In this document: positions 7,004-12,358 of the stretch, piece by piece
Numbering within the stretch: position 1 is the stretch's first letter
Layout: every line of letters starts with the position of its first letter
Assembly (NCBI GenBank): GCA_964563335.1
Contig: CAZLWL010000077.1
Span: 1 to 12,358 of the forward strand
DNA length: 12,358 nt
Direction: 5' to 3'
From: QNBT01 sp964563335
Lineage (GTDB): Bacteria > Planctomycetota > Phycisphaerae > Sedimentisphaerales > Anaerohalosphaeraceae
The notes under the pieces: generated by a model
What the model was told of the DNA's origin: nothing
The model's input: the letters and a program-made list of their open reading frames with translations, nothing else
Databases searched by the model: none
Program-made: the position numbers and the translations under genes

Positions 7004-7561
7004 CTATTCGCCTAACTTGACGGCGGTGCCATAGGCTAATAGTTCGGCGGCGCTGCCTACGACACTCGTGGTCATGTAGCGGACGTTGATTATCGCATCG
7101 GCGCCCACCTCTTTGGCCTGGGCGATCATCCTGTTGGTGGCTGCCGTACGGGCACGGCCCATCATCTCTGTGTATTCAGTTAATTCGCCGCCGAGGATGA
7201 GTCTGACTATGGCGGACAGGTCTTTGCCAAGCCAGATGGCAAATACGGTGTGGCCCTGGACGAGGCCGAGAACCTCGCGCGTCTGGCGGTGAGGCACAGT
7301 ATCCGAATTGAGCAGCAAGACACCGCGATCGGTCTCCACATCCGGCGGCACCTCTACTGACGGCTTGTTTCCCCACTGTTCGAGAGCTAAAGTCACGAGG
7401 ACCACAAGGATACCGCCCAGAAGGCAGAAAATTGCAATCCTTAGCCACCAGGGCACGACCGGGTCGTCGGAAACGATGACGTACCACGGCAGGCCGGCAA
7501 ATACCGCAGTGAAAAGACCAACCACAAACGCTAACGAACCAATTTGTCGAATCGCTTTCAT
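7004..7561 (-). CDS. Membrane-anchored YbjQ/UPF0145-family protein
   Basis: 185 residues. Two hydrophobic segments (about 8-30 and 39-61) are followed by a short linker and a YbjQ/UPF0145 domain (about 80-183, often labelled heavy-metal-binding). The domain is recognised from GLVQGHTVFAIW, the GGELTEYTEMMGRARTAA region, AKEVGADAIINVRY and the terminal YGTAVKL, which align with E. coli YbjQ. Stand-alone YbjQ proteins are about 105 residues and soluble, so the two-helix anchor is an addition that would hold the pentamer-forming domain at the inner face of the membrane. Its biochemical role is unknown in the family. GGAAAAGCATT before the ATG gives a fair ribosome site, and a good promoter lies 30-58 bases upstream. 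Confidence 0.88.
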   Translation of the reverse strand: MKAIRQIGSLAFVVGLFTAVFAGLPWYVIVSDDPVVPWWLRIAIFCLLGGILVVLVTLALEQWGNKPSVEVPPDVETDRGVLLLNSDTVPHRQTREVLGLVQGHTVFAIWLGKDLSAIVRLILGGELTEYTEMMGRARTAATNRMIAQAKEVGADAIINVRYMTTSVVGSAAELLAYGTAVKLGE

Positions 7562-7590
7562 AATGCTTTTCCTTTCCTTAAACCGGATTC

Positions 7591-7619
7591 ATTATAACTA
7601 CAGAGAGCACAGAGGTAAA
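7591..7619 (-). promoter_or_regulatory. Sigma70-like promoter of the YbjQ-family gene
   Basis: On the minus strand, -35 TTTACC (7614-7619), 17-base spacer, consensus -10 TATAAT (7591-7596). The spacer CTCTGTGCTCTCTGTAGT belongs to a repeat-like word tract, so the promoter appears partly built from repeat sequence. Confidence 0.6.
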
Positions 7620-7893
7620 ATAGAATTCAGGAGTCAGAAAACAGAAGACGAAGGGAGCGAAAAGTATAAAGCTAAAAGCGAAAAATTGTGGAACCCCGAC
7701 AAGTCGGGAGACTTTTCGAATAGTTCCTTCGACTCCGTCCCGACTCGTCGGGACTTCGCTCAGGATGACGAAATGGATCCCCGGGTCCCGTTCGGATGTG
7801 CTCAGGGCAAGCGCGCCCGAGATGACATGTTCCTATCAAAAATCAAAGAGTAAAATGCAAAAATACATATCAAAATTCAAAAATCTCAGCAAA
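7599..7893. repeat. Composite intergenic repeat tract
   Basis: This fills the 338-base gap between two minus-strand genes. From left to right there are stuttered words around ACAGAGAGCACAGAGG (7600-7615) and a CAGGAGTCAGAAAACAGAAG word (7629-7648). Then come two copies of the hairpin CCCGAC-NN-GTCGGG (7695-7708, 7739-7752), the word TTCGCTCAGGATGACG (7755-7770), a GC-rich echo ending CCGAGATGACATG, and a CAAAAATCAAAG / CAAAATTCAAAAATC stutter (7838-7888). Frames through it are uninterrupted only by chance. From memory, such words recur in intergenic DNA of many environmental genomes; copy number here is not testable. Confidence 0.6.
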
Positions 7894-7899
7894 CCATGT

Positions 7900-8307
7900 C
7901 TATTTGTCTTTGGTTGTCTGGTTTGCCTTTCGCCAAAACACAAGGATGAGAACTCCAACCACCACACAACTCAAAGAATCACCCAGAAACCACAGAGGGG
8001 ACATGCCCACCGCCAGTCCCGTTATCCCACAGACCAGGCCTAAGAAGACTGCAGCCAGGCCTGAGAACGGCACCATCACCGGGTACTTCATGGGGTCGAG
8101 TGCCAGAATGACAAAAAACACCCCCACCGCAACATACGTGGCTGACATCACACGAGCTGCATAGATGACCAGCGGCGAATCCGGAAACTCCTGAGCACCA
8201 AATGCCCTGGCAAAGGATTCGAGCACCGAGAGGGGTAAGAACATTCCAAATACCGACAGCAGGCATCCAACACCGGCTATCCACAGACAGGTTTTCAACG
8301 CACGCAT
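7900..8307 (-). CDS. Small four-helix membrane protein, unknown function
   Basis: 135 residues with four hydrophobic segments (about 6-26, 46-71, 77-98, 104-126), short loops and a basic, hydrophilic C-terminus (RKANQTTKDK), so probably an inner-membrane protein with its C-terminus in the cytoplasm. No family is recognised and there are no charged residues inside the helices that hint at transport chemistry. The ATG at 8307 is chosen over the TTG two codons upstream because AAAGGAG sits six bases before the ATG but directly abuts the TTG. A leader of about 90 bases separates it from an extended -10 promoter. It stands alone between repeat DNA and tRNA-Ser. Confidence 0.75.
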   Translation of the reverse strand: MRALKTCLWIAGVGCLLSVFGMFLPLSVLESFARAFGAQEFPDSPLVIYAARVMSATYVAVGVFFVILALDPMKYPVMVPFSGLAAVFLGLVCGITGLAVGMSPLWFLGDSLSCVVVGVLILVFWRKANQTTKDK

Positions 8308-8405
8308 TTGCAACTCCTTTCAATTAGTAAACTTTTGATTATTTGTTCTTTTACAGTCTCGTTCAATTCGGCGATGCGAAGTTCCAACCTTTTTATTTCC
8401 CGCTT

Positions 8406-8414
8406 ATTATAGCA
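8406..8414 (-). promoter_or_regulatory. Extended -10 promoter of the small membrane protein gene
   Basis: On the minus strand TGCTATAAT, a perfect extended -10 (TGnTATAAT); no good -35 is visible. It is about 100 bases upstream of the start at 8307. Confidence 0.5.
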
Positions 8415-8460
8415 AATAATTCAAACCCCGGAACGATAAAAAATCCACCTAACCTACAAC

Positions 8461-8488
8461 TGGACTAACGGCGCCAAATCTGTAAAAT
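8461..8488 (+). promoter_or_regulatory. Possible promoter of tRNA-Ser
   Basis: TGGACT (8461-8466), 16 bases, TAAAAT (8483-8488). Both hexamers are imperfect. The leader to tRNA-Ser contains the stutter GAATACTGAATACTGACGAC (8496-8515). Confidence 0.35.
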
Positions 8489-8539
8489 AGCCAACTGCCG
8501 AATACTGAATACTGACGACTATCGACCGGCGACTAATCC

Positions 8540-8627
8540 GGAGAGGTGTCCGAGTGGCTTAAGGAGCAGCCTTGGAAAGGCTGTGTAGGGCTTGTCTCTA
8601 CCGCGGGTTCGAATCCCGCCCTCTCCG
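8540..8627 (+). tRNA. tRNA-Ser (anticodon GGA)
   Basis: 88-base class II tRNA. Acceptor GGAGAGG/CCTCTCC is perfectly paired, with discriminator G. The anticodon stem CAGCC/GGCTG encloses TTGGAAA with GGA at 8574-8576, reading TCC and TCT. There is a long variable arm, and the T arm GCGGG-TTCGAAT-CCCGC is intact. CCA is not encoded. It marks the boundary between the housekeeping region and the A/T-rich accessory region. Confidence 0.97.
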
Positions 8628-8659
8628 TTGGCGGGATGAGAACCCGCCTGACGCCAAGC

Positions 8660-8728
8660 GGATACAAATCAGCCCCTAAGGGGCGAAAGATAAGTAGCCC
8701 GGGGCAAGCCAAACGCAGCCCCGGGAGC
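8660..8728. repeat. GC-rich REP-like palindromic element
   Basis: Two hairpins in tandem: GCCCC-TAA-GGGGC (8672-8684) and CCCGGGGC / GCCCCGGG (8698-8705, 8718-8725, loop 12), joined by GAAAGATAAGTAG. From memory this two-hairpin layout (short GC hairpin, GATAA linker, AGCCC-led second hairpin) resembles dispersed intergenic elements of Planctomycetota and related bacteria. It begins 33 bases after tRNA-Ser. Confidence 0.55.
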
Positions 8729-8749
8729 GCGTTTCATGTTATCTGGACA

Positions 8750-8834
8750 AGCGGTGTCGTAATTGCGAGACCTGCTTTGCAGGCTGCGGCAACCTTGACC
8801 GTTACACTTTATAAAAACCGCCGTCAACACCGCT
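8750..8834. repeat. 8-base inverted repeat enclosing a small hairpin
   Basis: AGCGGTGT (8750-8757) and ACACCGCT (8827-8834) are exactly complementary and 69 bases apart. Between them lies the hairpin CCTGC-TTT-GCAGG (8771-8783). It does not fit integron attC core sites. Confidence 0.4.
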
Positions 8835-8906
8835 CATCAAAACATAAACATAATACATTATAAAAACACGAAAAGCTTAAATAGAACAAAACCGAAATAA
8901 AAATCG

Positions 8907-8925
8907 AAAAAAGCCCGCAAGGCTT
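8907..8925 (-). terminator. Intrinsic terminator of the HEPN-Schlafen operon
   Basis: On the minus strand AAGCCT-TGC-GGGCTT (five Watson-Crick pairs plus one G-U) runs into six T residues. It lies about 125 bases after the last stop codon of the three-gene operon. The stem is short, but position and T-run fit. Confidence 0.6.
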
Positions 8926-9038
8926 ACCCTGTTAGAGCTTTCAAACTATCGCCAAAGGCAAGATTTACCCTGCTAAAGTTTTCATGCAACCATCTTGAAA
9001 CTTCTTAAAACTCTAATAGGGCCGAAGGCTCAAATCTT
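8917..9038 (-). repeat. Two direct and one inverted repeat copy in the operon 3' region
   Basis: The 27-base copies at 8917-8943 and 8958-8984 agree at 22 positions, and all five differences are transitions. Both contain TTACCCTG. A third, inverted copy lies at about 9009-9038. Copy two and copy three can form a long hairpin: eight exact pairs CAAGATTT/AAATCTTG (8959-8966, 9031-9038), then a 15-position arm with twelve Watson-Crick pairs. As minus-strand RNA, two of the three remaining positions become G-U pairs. Confidence 0.6.
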
Positions 9039-9048
9039 GTCCGACTTT

Positions 9049-9561
9049 TTAGCTTCTTCCTTTTTCTTCTTCTGTCGATAAAAGAAATGGTTCTTCATAG
9101 AATGACTTATAAGCCACTTCTATATCACCCCGGTTAAGAGCTTCTTCTACAAATTCAGGATCAGGTAAAGGTGAGCTAAACTGGATAGCGATAATCGTAC
9201 GTTTGTCATTGGCAGCCATTGAATAGCCCTTTGCGACAAAAGATTTGTAAAGTTTGTGGTAATTAAGGCCCGGGAAAAGTAACTCTATGGCTTTTTCAAT
9301 TGGCTCAGTTCTTTCACCTGGAATCACTTCGCCATCAACTTTAACTGTAAATTTTTCTATAAGCGCCGGCCCTAAACCGTTATTTATCAACTCTACAGAA
9401 TAGTAAGCTTTGCCTTTATCGCTATGTGTCCAAGTGGTCAGATGTGGTTTACATGAAAGTTTATTGTGCTTTCGAGTTTGAACGCCATGCCATATCGATA
9501 CAACAATCGCACAAATTGCTATAACAACACTTGATATTCCTATTATAGCTTGCCATTGCAT
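9049..9561 (-). CDS. Single-span membrane-anchored protein, unknown function
   Basis: 170 residues. One N-terminal hydrophobic segment (about 5-24) is followed by HGVQTRKHNK, whose positive charge suggests a cytoplasmic C-terminal domain. The rest is soluble, rich in predicted beta strands with the pattern YYSVELINNGLGPALIEKFTVKVDG, common in small membrane-anchored beta-domain proteins of accessory loci, and an acidic tail. No family is recognised. It starts three bases after the stop of the Schlafen-like gene, and AAGG of its ribosome site overlaps that stop (AAGGTGAATT-ATG), so the two are translationally coupled. It is the last gene of the operon. A role as membrane partner of the two upstream proteins is inference. 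Confidence 0.8.
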   Translation of the reverse strand: MQWQAIIGISSVVIAICAIVVSIWHGVQTRKHNKLSCKPHLTTWTHSDKGKAYYSVELINNGLGPALIEKFTVKVDGEVIPGERTEPIEKAIELLFPGLNYHKLYKSFVAKGYSMAANDKRTIIAIQFSSPLPDPEFVEEALNRGDIEVAYKSFYEEPFLLSTEEEKGRS

Positions 9562-9564
9562 AAT

Positions 9565-10782
9565 TCACCTTACATTCCAAATTCCGTTTTCTGTATAATT
9601 ATAGCTACGAGGGTGGCCGCAGGCATTCCATACCGCATCAAATATCGGTTTCATAATAGTTGGCACTTCTTCATCAAGACTGCCAGTCTGCACTTCAGGT
9701 AATATGGCTACATCACGATCTATTGGATTATTATCTAATCCCATAGCAATGTCAGCGTACATATACGCTCCTTTACAGCCCAGCAGTGCCATCGAAATAA
9801 CAATCGGGGCTTCGACACCTAACGTTTTGTATCCCTTGAAATACTTTTTTATAGCTTCGATTACGTCCCGTTCGTATGCGATACTTGCAATAAAAGCAGT
9901 ATCGCCACTTTGGGGTTTCCGACCACCACTAGCCCTGAGAATATCCGCATATACTGCTTCGATGGTTCCATTAAAGAATGTTTGACAATAACTATCGCAA
10001 AGTTTTGTTTCTCTGCTATCTCGATAAGTCAAAAAACCATCCAGATTATACCGATGATCCCATCCACTAACAGCAATAGGCCTAAAATTTAACGTCAAAT
10101 TACGATCAGAGCTGAAATCTAAGTGCTTCTGATTAAGAAAAGAATTCAGCGGCAAAACATGCAAAACCAGACGATGCGGCATAGATAAGGGTATGGGTGT
10201 TTCATCAGCCATAATCTTAGCCAGCCTGTTTTGTAGAAAGCTGCGAATGCGATCCGCTTGTGAATCTGTAGCCAAAAATGCGCTTCTAATTTCTTGAACA
10301 TCAAGTTGGTATTTGCCTGCGGAGTTTCGACTGTAAAAACGAGAGGTATTCTTAAAAGTGACCATATGCGGTGAGGCAAAACTCTGAGGTATGCGAACAA
10401 GTATAATAAAGCCATTACCGTTATCACCATAACCTACTATTTCCTTAACATGAATAGGTATGCGTGGTTCAAGAGCAGTACGAATAAGATTTTCAATTTG
10501 CAACTTAGCTTCGTCGGCTGTTACACCTTGCAGAGGAACAACCTTTTTCGGTTCACCGGTTTTCTTGCCACTTTTAGTTACTGACGCTTTAATACCATAT
10601 ATCATATCTCCACCAGAAGCATTAGCGAATGAAGAAATATCCGCCAGAAACTCTTTCTTGTCGCCATCTTTAAAACCGGGAAGCTTTTCCTTGTATTCAA
10701 GTGTTTTTGATTCGCTGATTTTATTTTCGACCAGAAAATCAATATCTGTTTTGTTAATATCACCAAAAGCTTTTTGTATCAT
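9565..10782 (-). CDS. Schlafen/AlbA_2-domain protein
   Basis: 405 residues. The N-terminal half (about 15-170) is an AlbA_2 (Schlafen-type) domain, recognised from ESKTLEYKE (23-31) and EFLADISSFANASGGDMIYGI (44-64) and the FIILVRIPQSFASPHMV strand with RFYSRNSAGKYQLDVQEI behind it. E24-x4-E29-x-K31 matches the spacing of the first two acidic nuclease residues of mammalian Schlafens; a third acidic residue is not identified. The C-terminal half (about 180-405) matches nothing I recognise and has no Walker A motif, so it is not the long AAA-type version. Ribosome site AAAGGAG lies eight bases before the ATG. It is the middle gene of the operon, 27 bases after the HEPN gene. Bacterial members are common in defence-rich islands; transcription regulation is an alternative role. 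Confidence 0.88.
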   Translation of the reverse strand: MIQKAFGDINKTDIDFLVENKISESKTLEYKEKLPGFKDGDKKEFLADISSFANASGGDMIYGIKASVTKSGKKTGEPKKVVPLQGVTADEAKLQIENLIRTALEPRIPIHVKEIVGYGDNGNGFIILVRIPQSFASPHMVTFKNTSRFYSRNSAGKYQLDVQEIRSAFLATDSQADRIRSFLQNRLAKIMADETPIPLSMPHRLVLHVLPLNSFLNQKHLDFSSDRNLTLNFRPIAVSGWDHRYNLDGFLTYRDSRETKLCDSYCQTFFNGTIEAVYADILRASGGRKPQSGDTAFIASIAYERDVIEAIKKYFKGYKTLGVEAPIVISMALLGCKGAYMYADIAMGLDNNPIDRDVAILPEVQTGSLDEEVPTIMKPIFDAVWNACGHPRSYNYTENGIWNVR

Positions 10783-10809
10783 TACACTTTCTCCTTTAAT
10801 TCTCCCGTC

Positions 10810-11814
10810 TCAATAATACATCTTTTGCTGACTCAGATATTTTCCTTTTGCTTGGCCAAGGCTGTCGAGTCTTTTCTGCTTGCATTTCTTTTGGAAAACC
10901 TGTCTTCGTTCAGATTTTTCCATAGACAGGAAACCAAGCAAACACAGTCTTGTCACTTCATGAAGTATAGGGATTGCATCTTTTCCTTTCCTAACGTTCT
11001 GAAGAACAGGTGGGGCAATATGCGATCCGTGAACAAATTCGCTGCGCCTCTTTTGGTACTCGGTTATTAGCCATTGCTCCATATTCTCATCATTCTCAAA
11101 AAATCCTGAAAGGTAAGCCGTGATCCTTTTGGCTATTGTCTTGGCCTTATTTCCATTAGGCTTAAAAAGAGCTTCAAGCGATGCCCACAATCCCAAATAG
11201 CACAGTTGCAAGGAGATTGAAAACCCCTGTGTTACTTGAGAGAAATATATGAGAGCACTTTCAAGCTGTCTTTCATCATCGGATTGACGTATTTCCAGTA
11301 GACCCTTAGTGATGTTTGAGGCAAGTTCAATATCGTCCTTCGAATAGCGTCCCGCGTTTTTTGGGTTGTGGACTGTAGTTCGATTCCACGATCCGGCATG
11401 CTTGATTGGCTCATCGTCCGAGCCAACTTCAAATTGGCCACCCACTGCAATAGTACACGGTTTTTGCAGACGAAGAGCCGTGATGAAATTTGCAAAAAGA
11501 CTGGGTGCTGCAACATTGGGATATAGGCTGGTCTTGAAAGTACGATATCTAAGACAGCATTGAACTAATCCCATTGGAAGTGTACAGCCTGGAAGAATCA
11601 TGTTTACCAGACCTGCATGTTCAAGCAACTCATTGATTTCACTTGGGGAGTAGGAGCGTTCTTGCTCGACCTGTAGATTGAGTAAATCTGACGGGAGTTT
11701 ATCGAAATACAAGTTTTCGAGTATCTTTATGGGTAGCTTACCACTTTGAAAATCATAGGGTAGTTTTTGAAAAAGAAGGAATTCATCACCTTCTTTATAT
11801 GATCGTGTTCTCAT
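10810..11814 (-). CDS. Apea-like HEPN-domain protein (predicted RNase)
   Basis: 334 residues. The C-terminal region (about 180-300) is helical and resembles the Apea-like HEPN family: SISLQLCYLGLWASLEALF (199-217), then AKTIAKRITAYLS, then KRRSEFVHGS. R257-S-E-F-V-H262 is the R-x4-H signature of catalytic HEPN RNases. The N-terminal half (1-175) is not recognised. A basic tail (RRQVFQKKCKQKR, 303-315) could bind nucleic acid. An in-frame TGA six bases before the ATG at 11814 excludes a longer start; no Shine-Dalgarno is visible, so initiation may be weak. It is the first gene of the operon, about 70 bases after the predicted transcription start. RNase activity is inferred from the motif; some HEPN proteins with this motif act as toxins or defence effectors. 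Confidence 0.8.
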   Translation of the reverse strand: MRTRSYKEGDEFLLFQKLPYDFQSGKLPIKILENLYFDKLPSDLLNLQVEQERSYSPSEINELLEHAGLVNMILPGCTLPMGLVQCCLRYRTFKTSLYPNVAAPSLFANFITALRLQKPCTIAVGGQFEVGSDDEPIKHAGSWNRTTVHNPKNAGRYSKDDIELASNITKGLLEIRQSDDERQLESALIYFSQVTQGFSISLQLCYLGLWASLEALFKPNGNKAKTIAKRITAYLSGFFENDENMEQWLITEYQKRRSEFVHGSHIAPPVLQNVRKGKDAIPILHEVTRLCLLGFLSMEKSERRQVFQKKCKQKRLDSLGQAKGKYLSQQKMYY

Positions 11815-11891
11815 ATGTCATCTGCCATACTAAATGCCGCTGATTATCCACAGTCTACATAAAACGGAAAAGACAGACTGTTTCTTTCTGT

Positions 11892-11920
11892 ATTATAACA
11901 AGTTCCCGTTGCTTATTCAA
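11892..11920 (-). promoter_or_regulatory. Sigma70-like promoter of the HEPN-Schlafen operon
   Basis: On the minus strand, -35 TTGAAT (11915-11920), exactly 17 bases, consensus -10 TATAAT (11892-11897). The predicted start is near 11885. This is the best promoter in the accessory region and separates the operon from the small membrane protein gene upstream. Confidence 0.7.
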
Positions 11921-11950
11921 TACTCGTCCAATCTGTTGCGCTTCAATGAA

Positions 11951-12235
11951 TTATGTCTTTTCGTCTTCAATCAAAGGACATTTTTTTCCTGTCCATATTG
12001 TGTAGTGCCTAAATGAGAACTCGAGTATGACCCCAAGAATTAATAACCACCAGATATGATACATTATAGCTGACACACAAGAACCTATTAATATTATAAA
12101 AGATGTTAAATGACATAGACGTTGACCAGTTTTAACTTGTCCCTCTTGATCATAACCTGTAAGAATTGATAATAAATGCCGTAGAGCTAGCCATCCAACT
12201 ATTACCTCTCCTGCCCAAAATAATATTATTTTCAT
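11951..12235 (-). CDS. Small membrane protein, unknown function
   Basis: 94 residues. Hydrophobic segments at about 4-26, 43-60 and 62-76 indicate two or three membrane spans; the tail (IWTGKKCPLIEDEKT) is charged. No family recognised. A clear ribosome site AAGGGG lies five bases before the ATG, which is the main support for its being a gene. It is on the same strand as the HEPN-Schlafen operon, but the strong operon promoter lies after its stop, so it is probably a separate unit. It could still be a co-inherited member of the same island. Confidence 0.6.
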   Translation of the reverse strand: MKIILFWAGEVIVGWLALRHLLSILTGYDQEGQVKTGQRLCHLTSFIILIGSCVSAIMYHIWWLLILGVILEFSFRHYTIWTGKKCPLIEDEKT

Positions 12236-12358
12236 TTTTACCCCTTAAAAAGTATTCACCGCACCATTTTAACAATTGCCTATTACTTCTCTTGCATTTG
12301 TTCATAGCTGTACTGTCTAATTTCATTTTCGTTCTTTAACCCTTAGCGGAGCCAATAA
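12236..12358. other. A/T-rich right edge, no gene seen
   Basis: This 123-base edge lies upstream of the last minus-strand gene. No convincing promoter or structure is visible; a neighbouring gene may end just outside. Confidence 0.4.

Larger units (their letters stand above)
8628..9048. other. 421-base gene-free junction after tRNA-Ser
   Basis: The junction contains a hairpin TTGGCGGG...CCCGCC with an alternative arm CGCCAA (8628-8657), a GC-rich REP-like element (8660-8728) and an 8-base inverted repeat (8750-8834). An A-rich stretch without structure follows (8835-8906), then the terminator and repeat-rich 3' region of the minus-strand operon (8907-9048). A plus-strand frame running out of tRNA-Ser to 8863 is not a gene. 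Confidence 0.6.

Noticed and set aside
7308..7853. 181-codon plus-strand frame
   Set aside because: The first part is antisense to the YbjQ-family gene and the rest runs through repeat words.
8750..8834. Integron attC site
   Set aside because: The inverted repeat lacks the GTTRRRY and RYYYAAC core sites and no integrase is present.
8546..8863. 105-codon plus-strand frame
   Set aside because: It starts inside tRNA-Ser and continues through palindromic repeats.
8917..8984. CRISPR-like array
   Set aside because: There are only two imperfect direct copies, and no cas gene is present.
11834..12016. 60-codon plus-strand frame
   Set aside because: It overlaps the operon promoter and the end of the small membrane protein gene on the other strand, with no ribosome site.

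Overview
The window looks like a piece of a bacterial chromosome, plausibly a Planctomycetota (Phycisphaerae-like) genome. This placement is inference. It rests on a long zinc-ribbon class II ribonucleotide reductase, and on intergenic space filled with short iterated words and a GC-rich REP-like element of a type I associate with that phylum. No marker gene settles the taxonomy.

Left part, about 1-8630, is housekeeping. On the minus strand, nrdJ (B12-dependent ribonucleotide reductase) overlaps by one base a metallo-beta-lactamase-fold hydrolase, so the two are probably co-translated. A 924-base gene-free stretch follows, holding hairpins and short repeats. murA (first committed step of peptidoglycan synthesis) has its own sigma70-like promoter. 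Then come tRNA-Met(CAT), tRNA-Glu(CTC) and tadA (tRNA adenosine deaminase) on the plus strand. tadA is convergent with a membrane-anchored YbjQ/UPF0145 protein. A small four-helix membrane protein and tRNA-Ser(GGA) complete the block. The gaps at 6257-6375, 7562-7899 and 8491-8520 are filled with repeat-like words, two of them close to tRNA genes.

Right part, about 8630-12358, is visibly more A/T-rich and has an accessory character. It starts immediately after tRNA-Ser, a common boundary for genomic islands. A strong promoter (TTGAAT-17-TATAAT) drives a minus-strand three-gene operon. The genes are a protein with a C-terminal Apea-like HEPN domain carrying R-x4-H, a Schlafen/AlbA_2-domain protein, and a single-span membrane-anchored protein. 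The transcript ends in a 3' region built of related repeat copies and an intrinsic terminator. Upstream lies a separate small membrane protein. No integrase, transposase or CRISPR array is visible.

The HEPN + Schlafen + membrane-protein operon is the best candidate for an undescribed system, perhaps RNA-targeting defence or toxin function. Function is inferred from domain motifs and gene order only.
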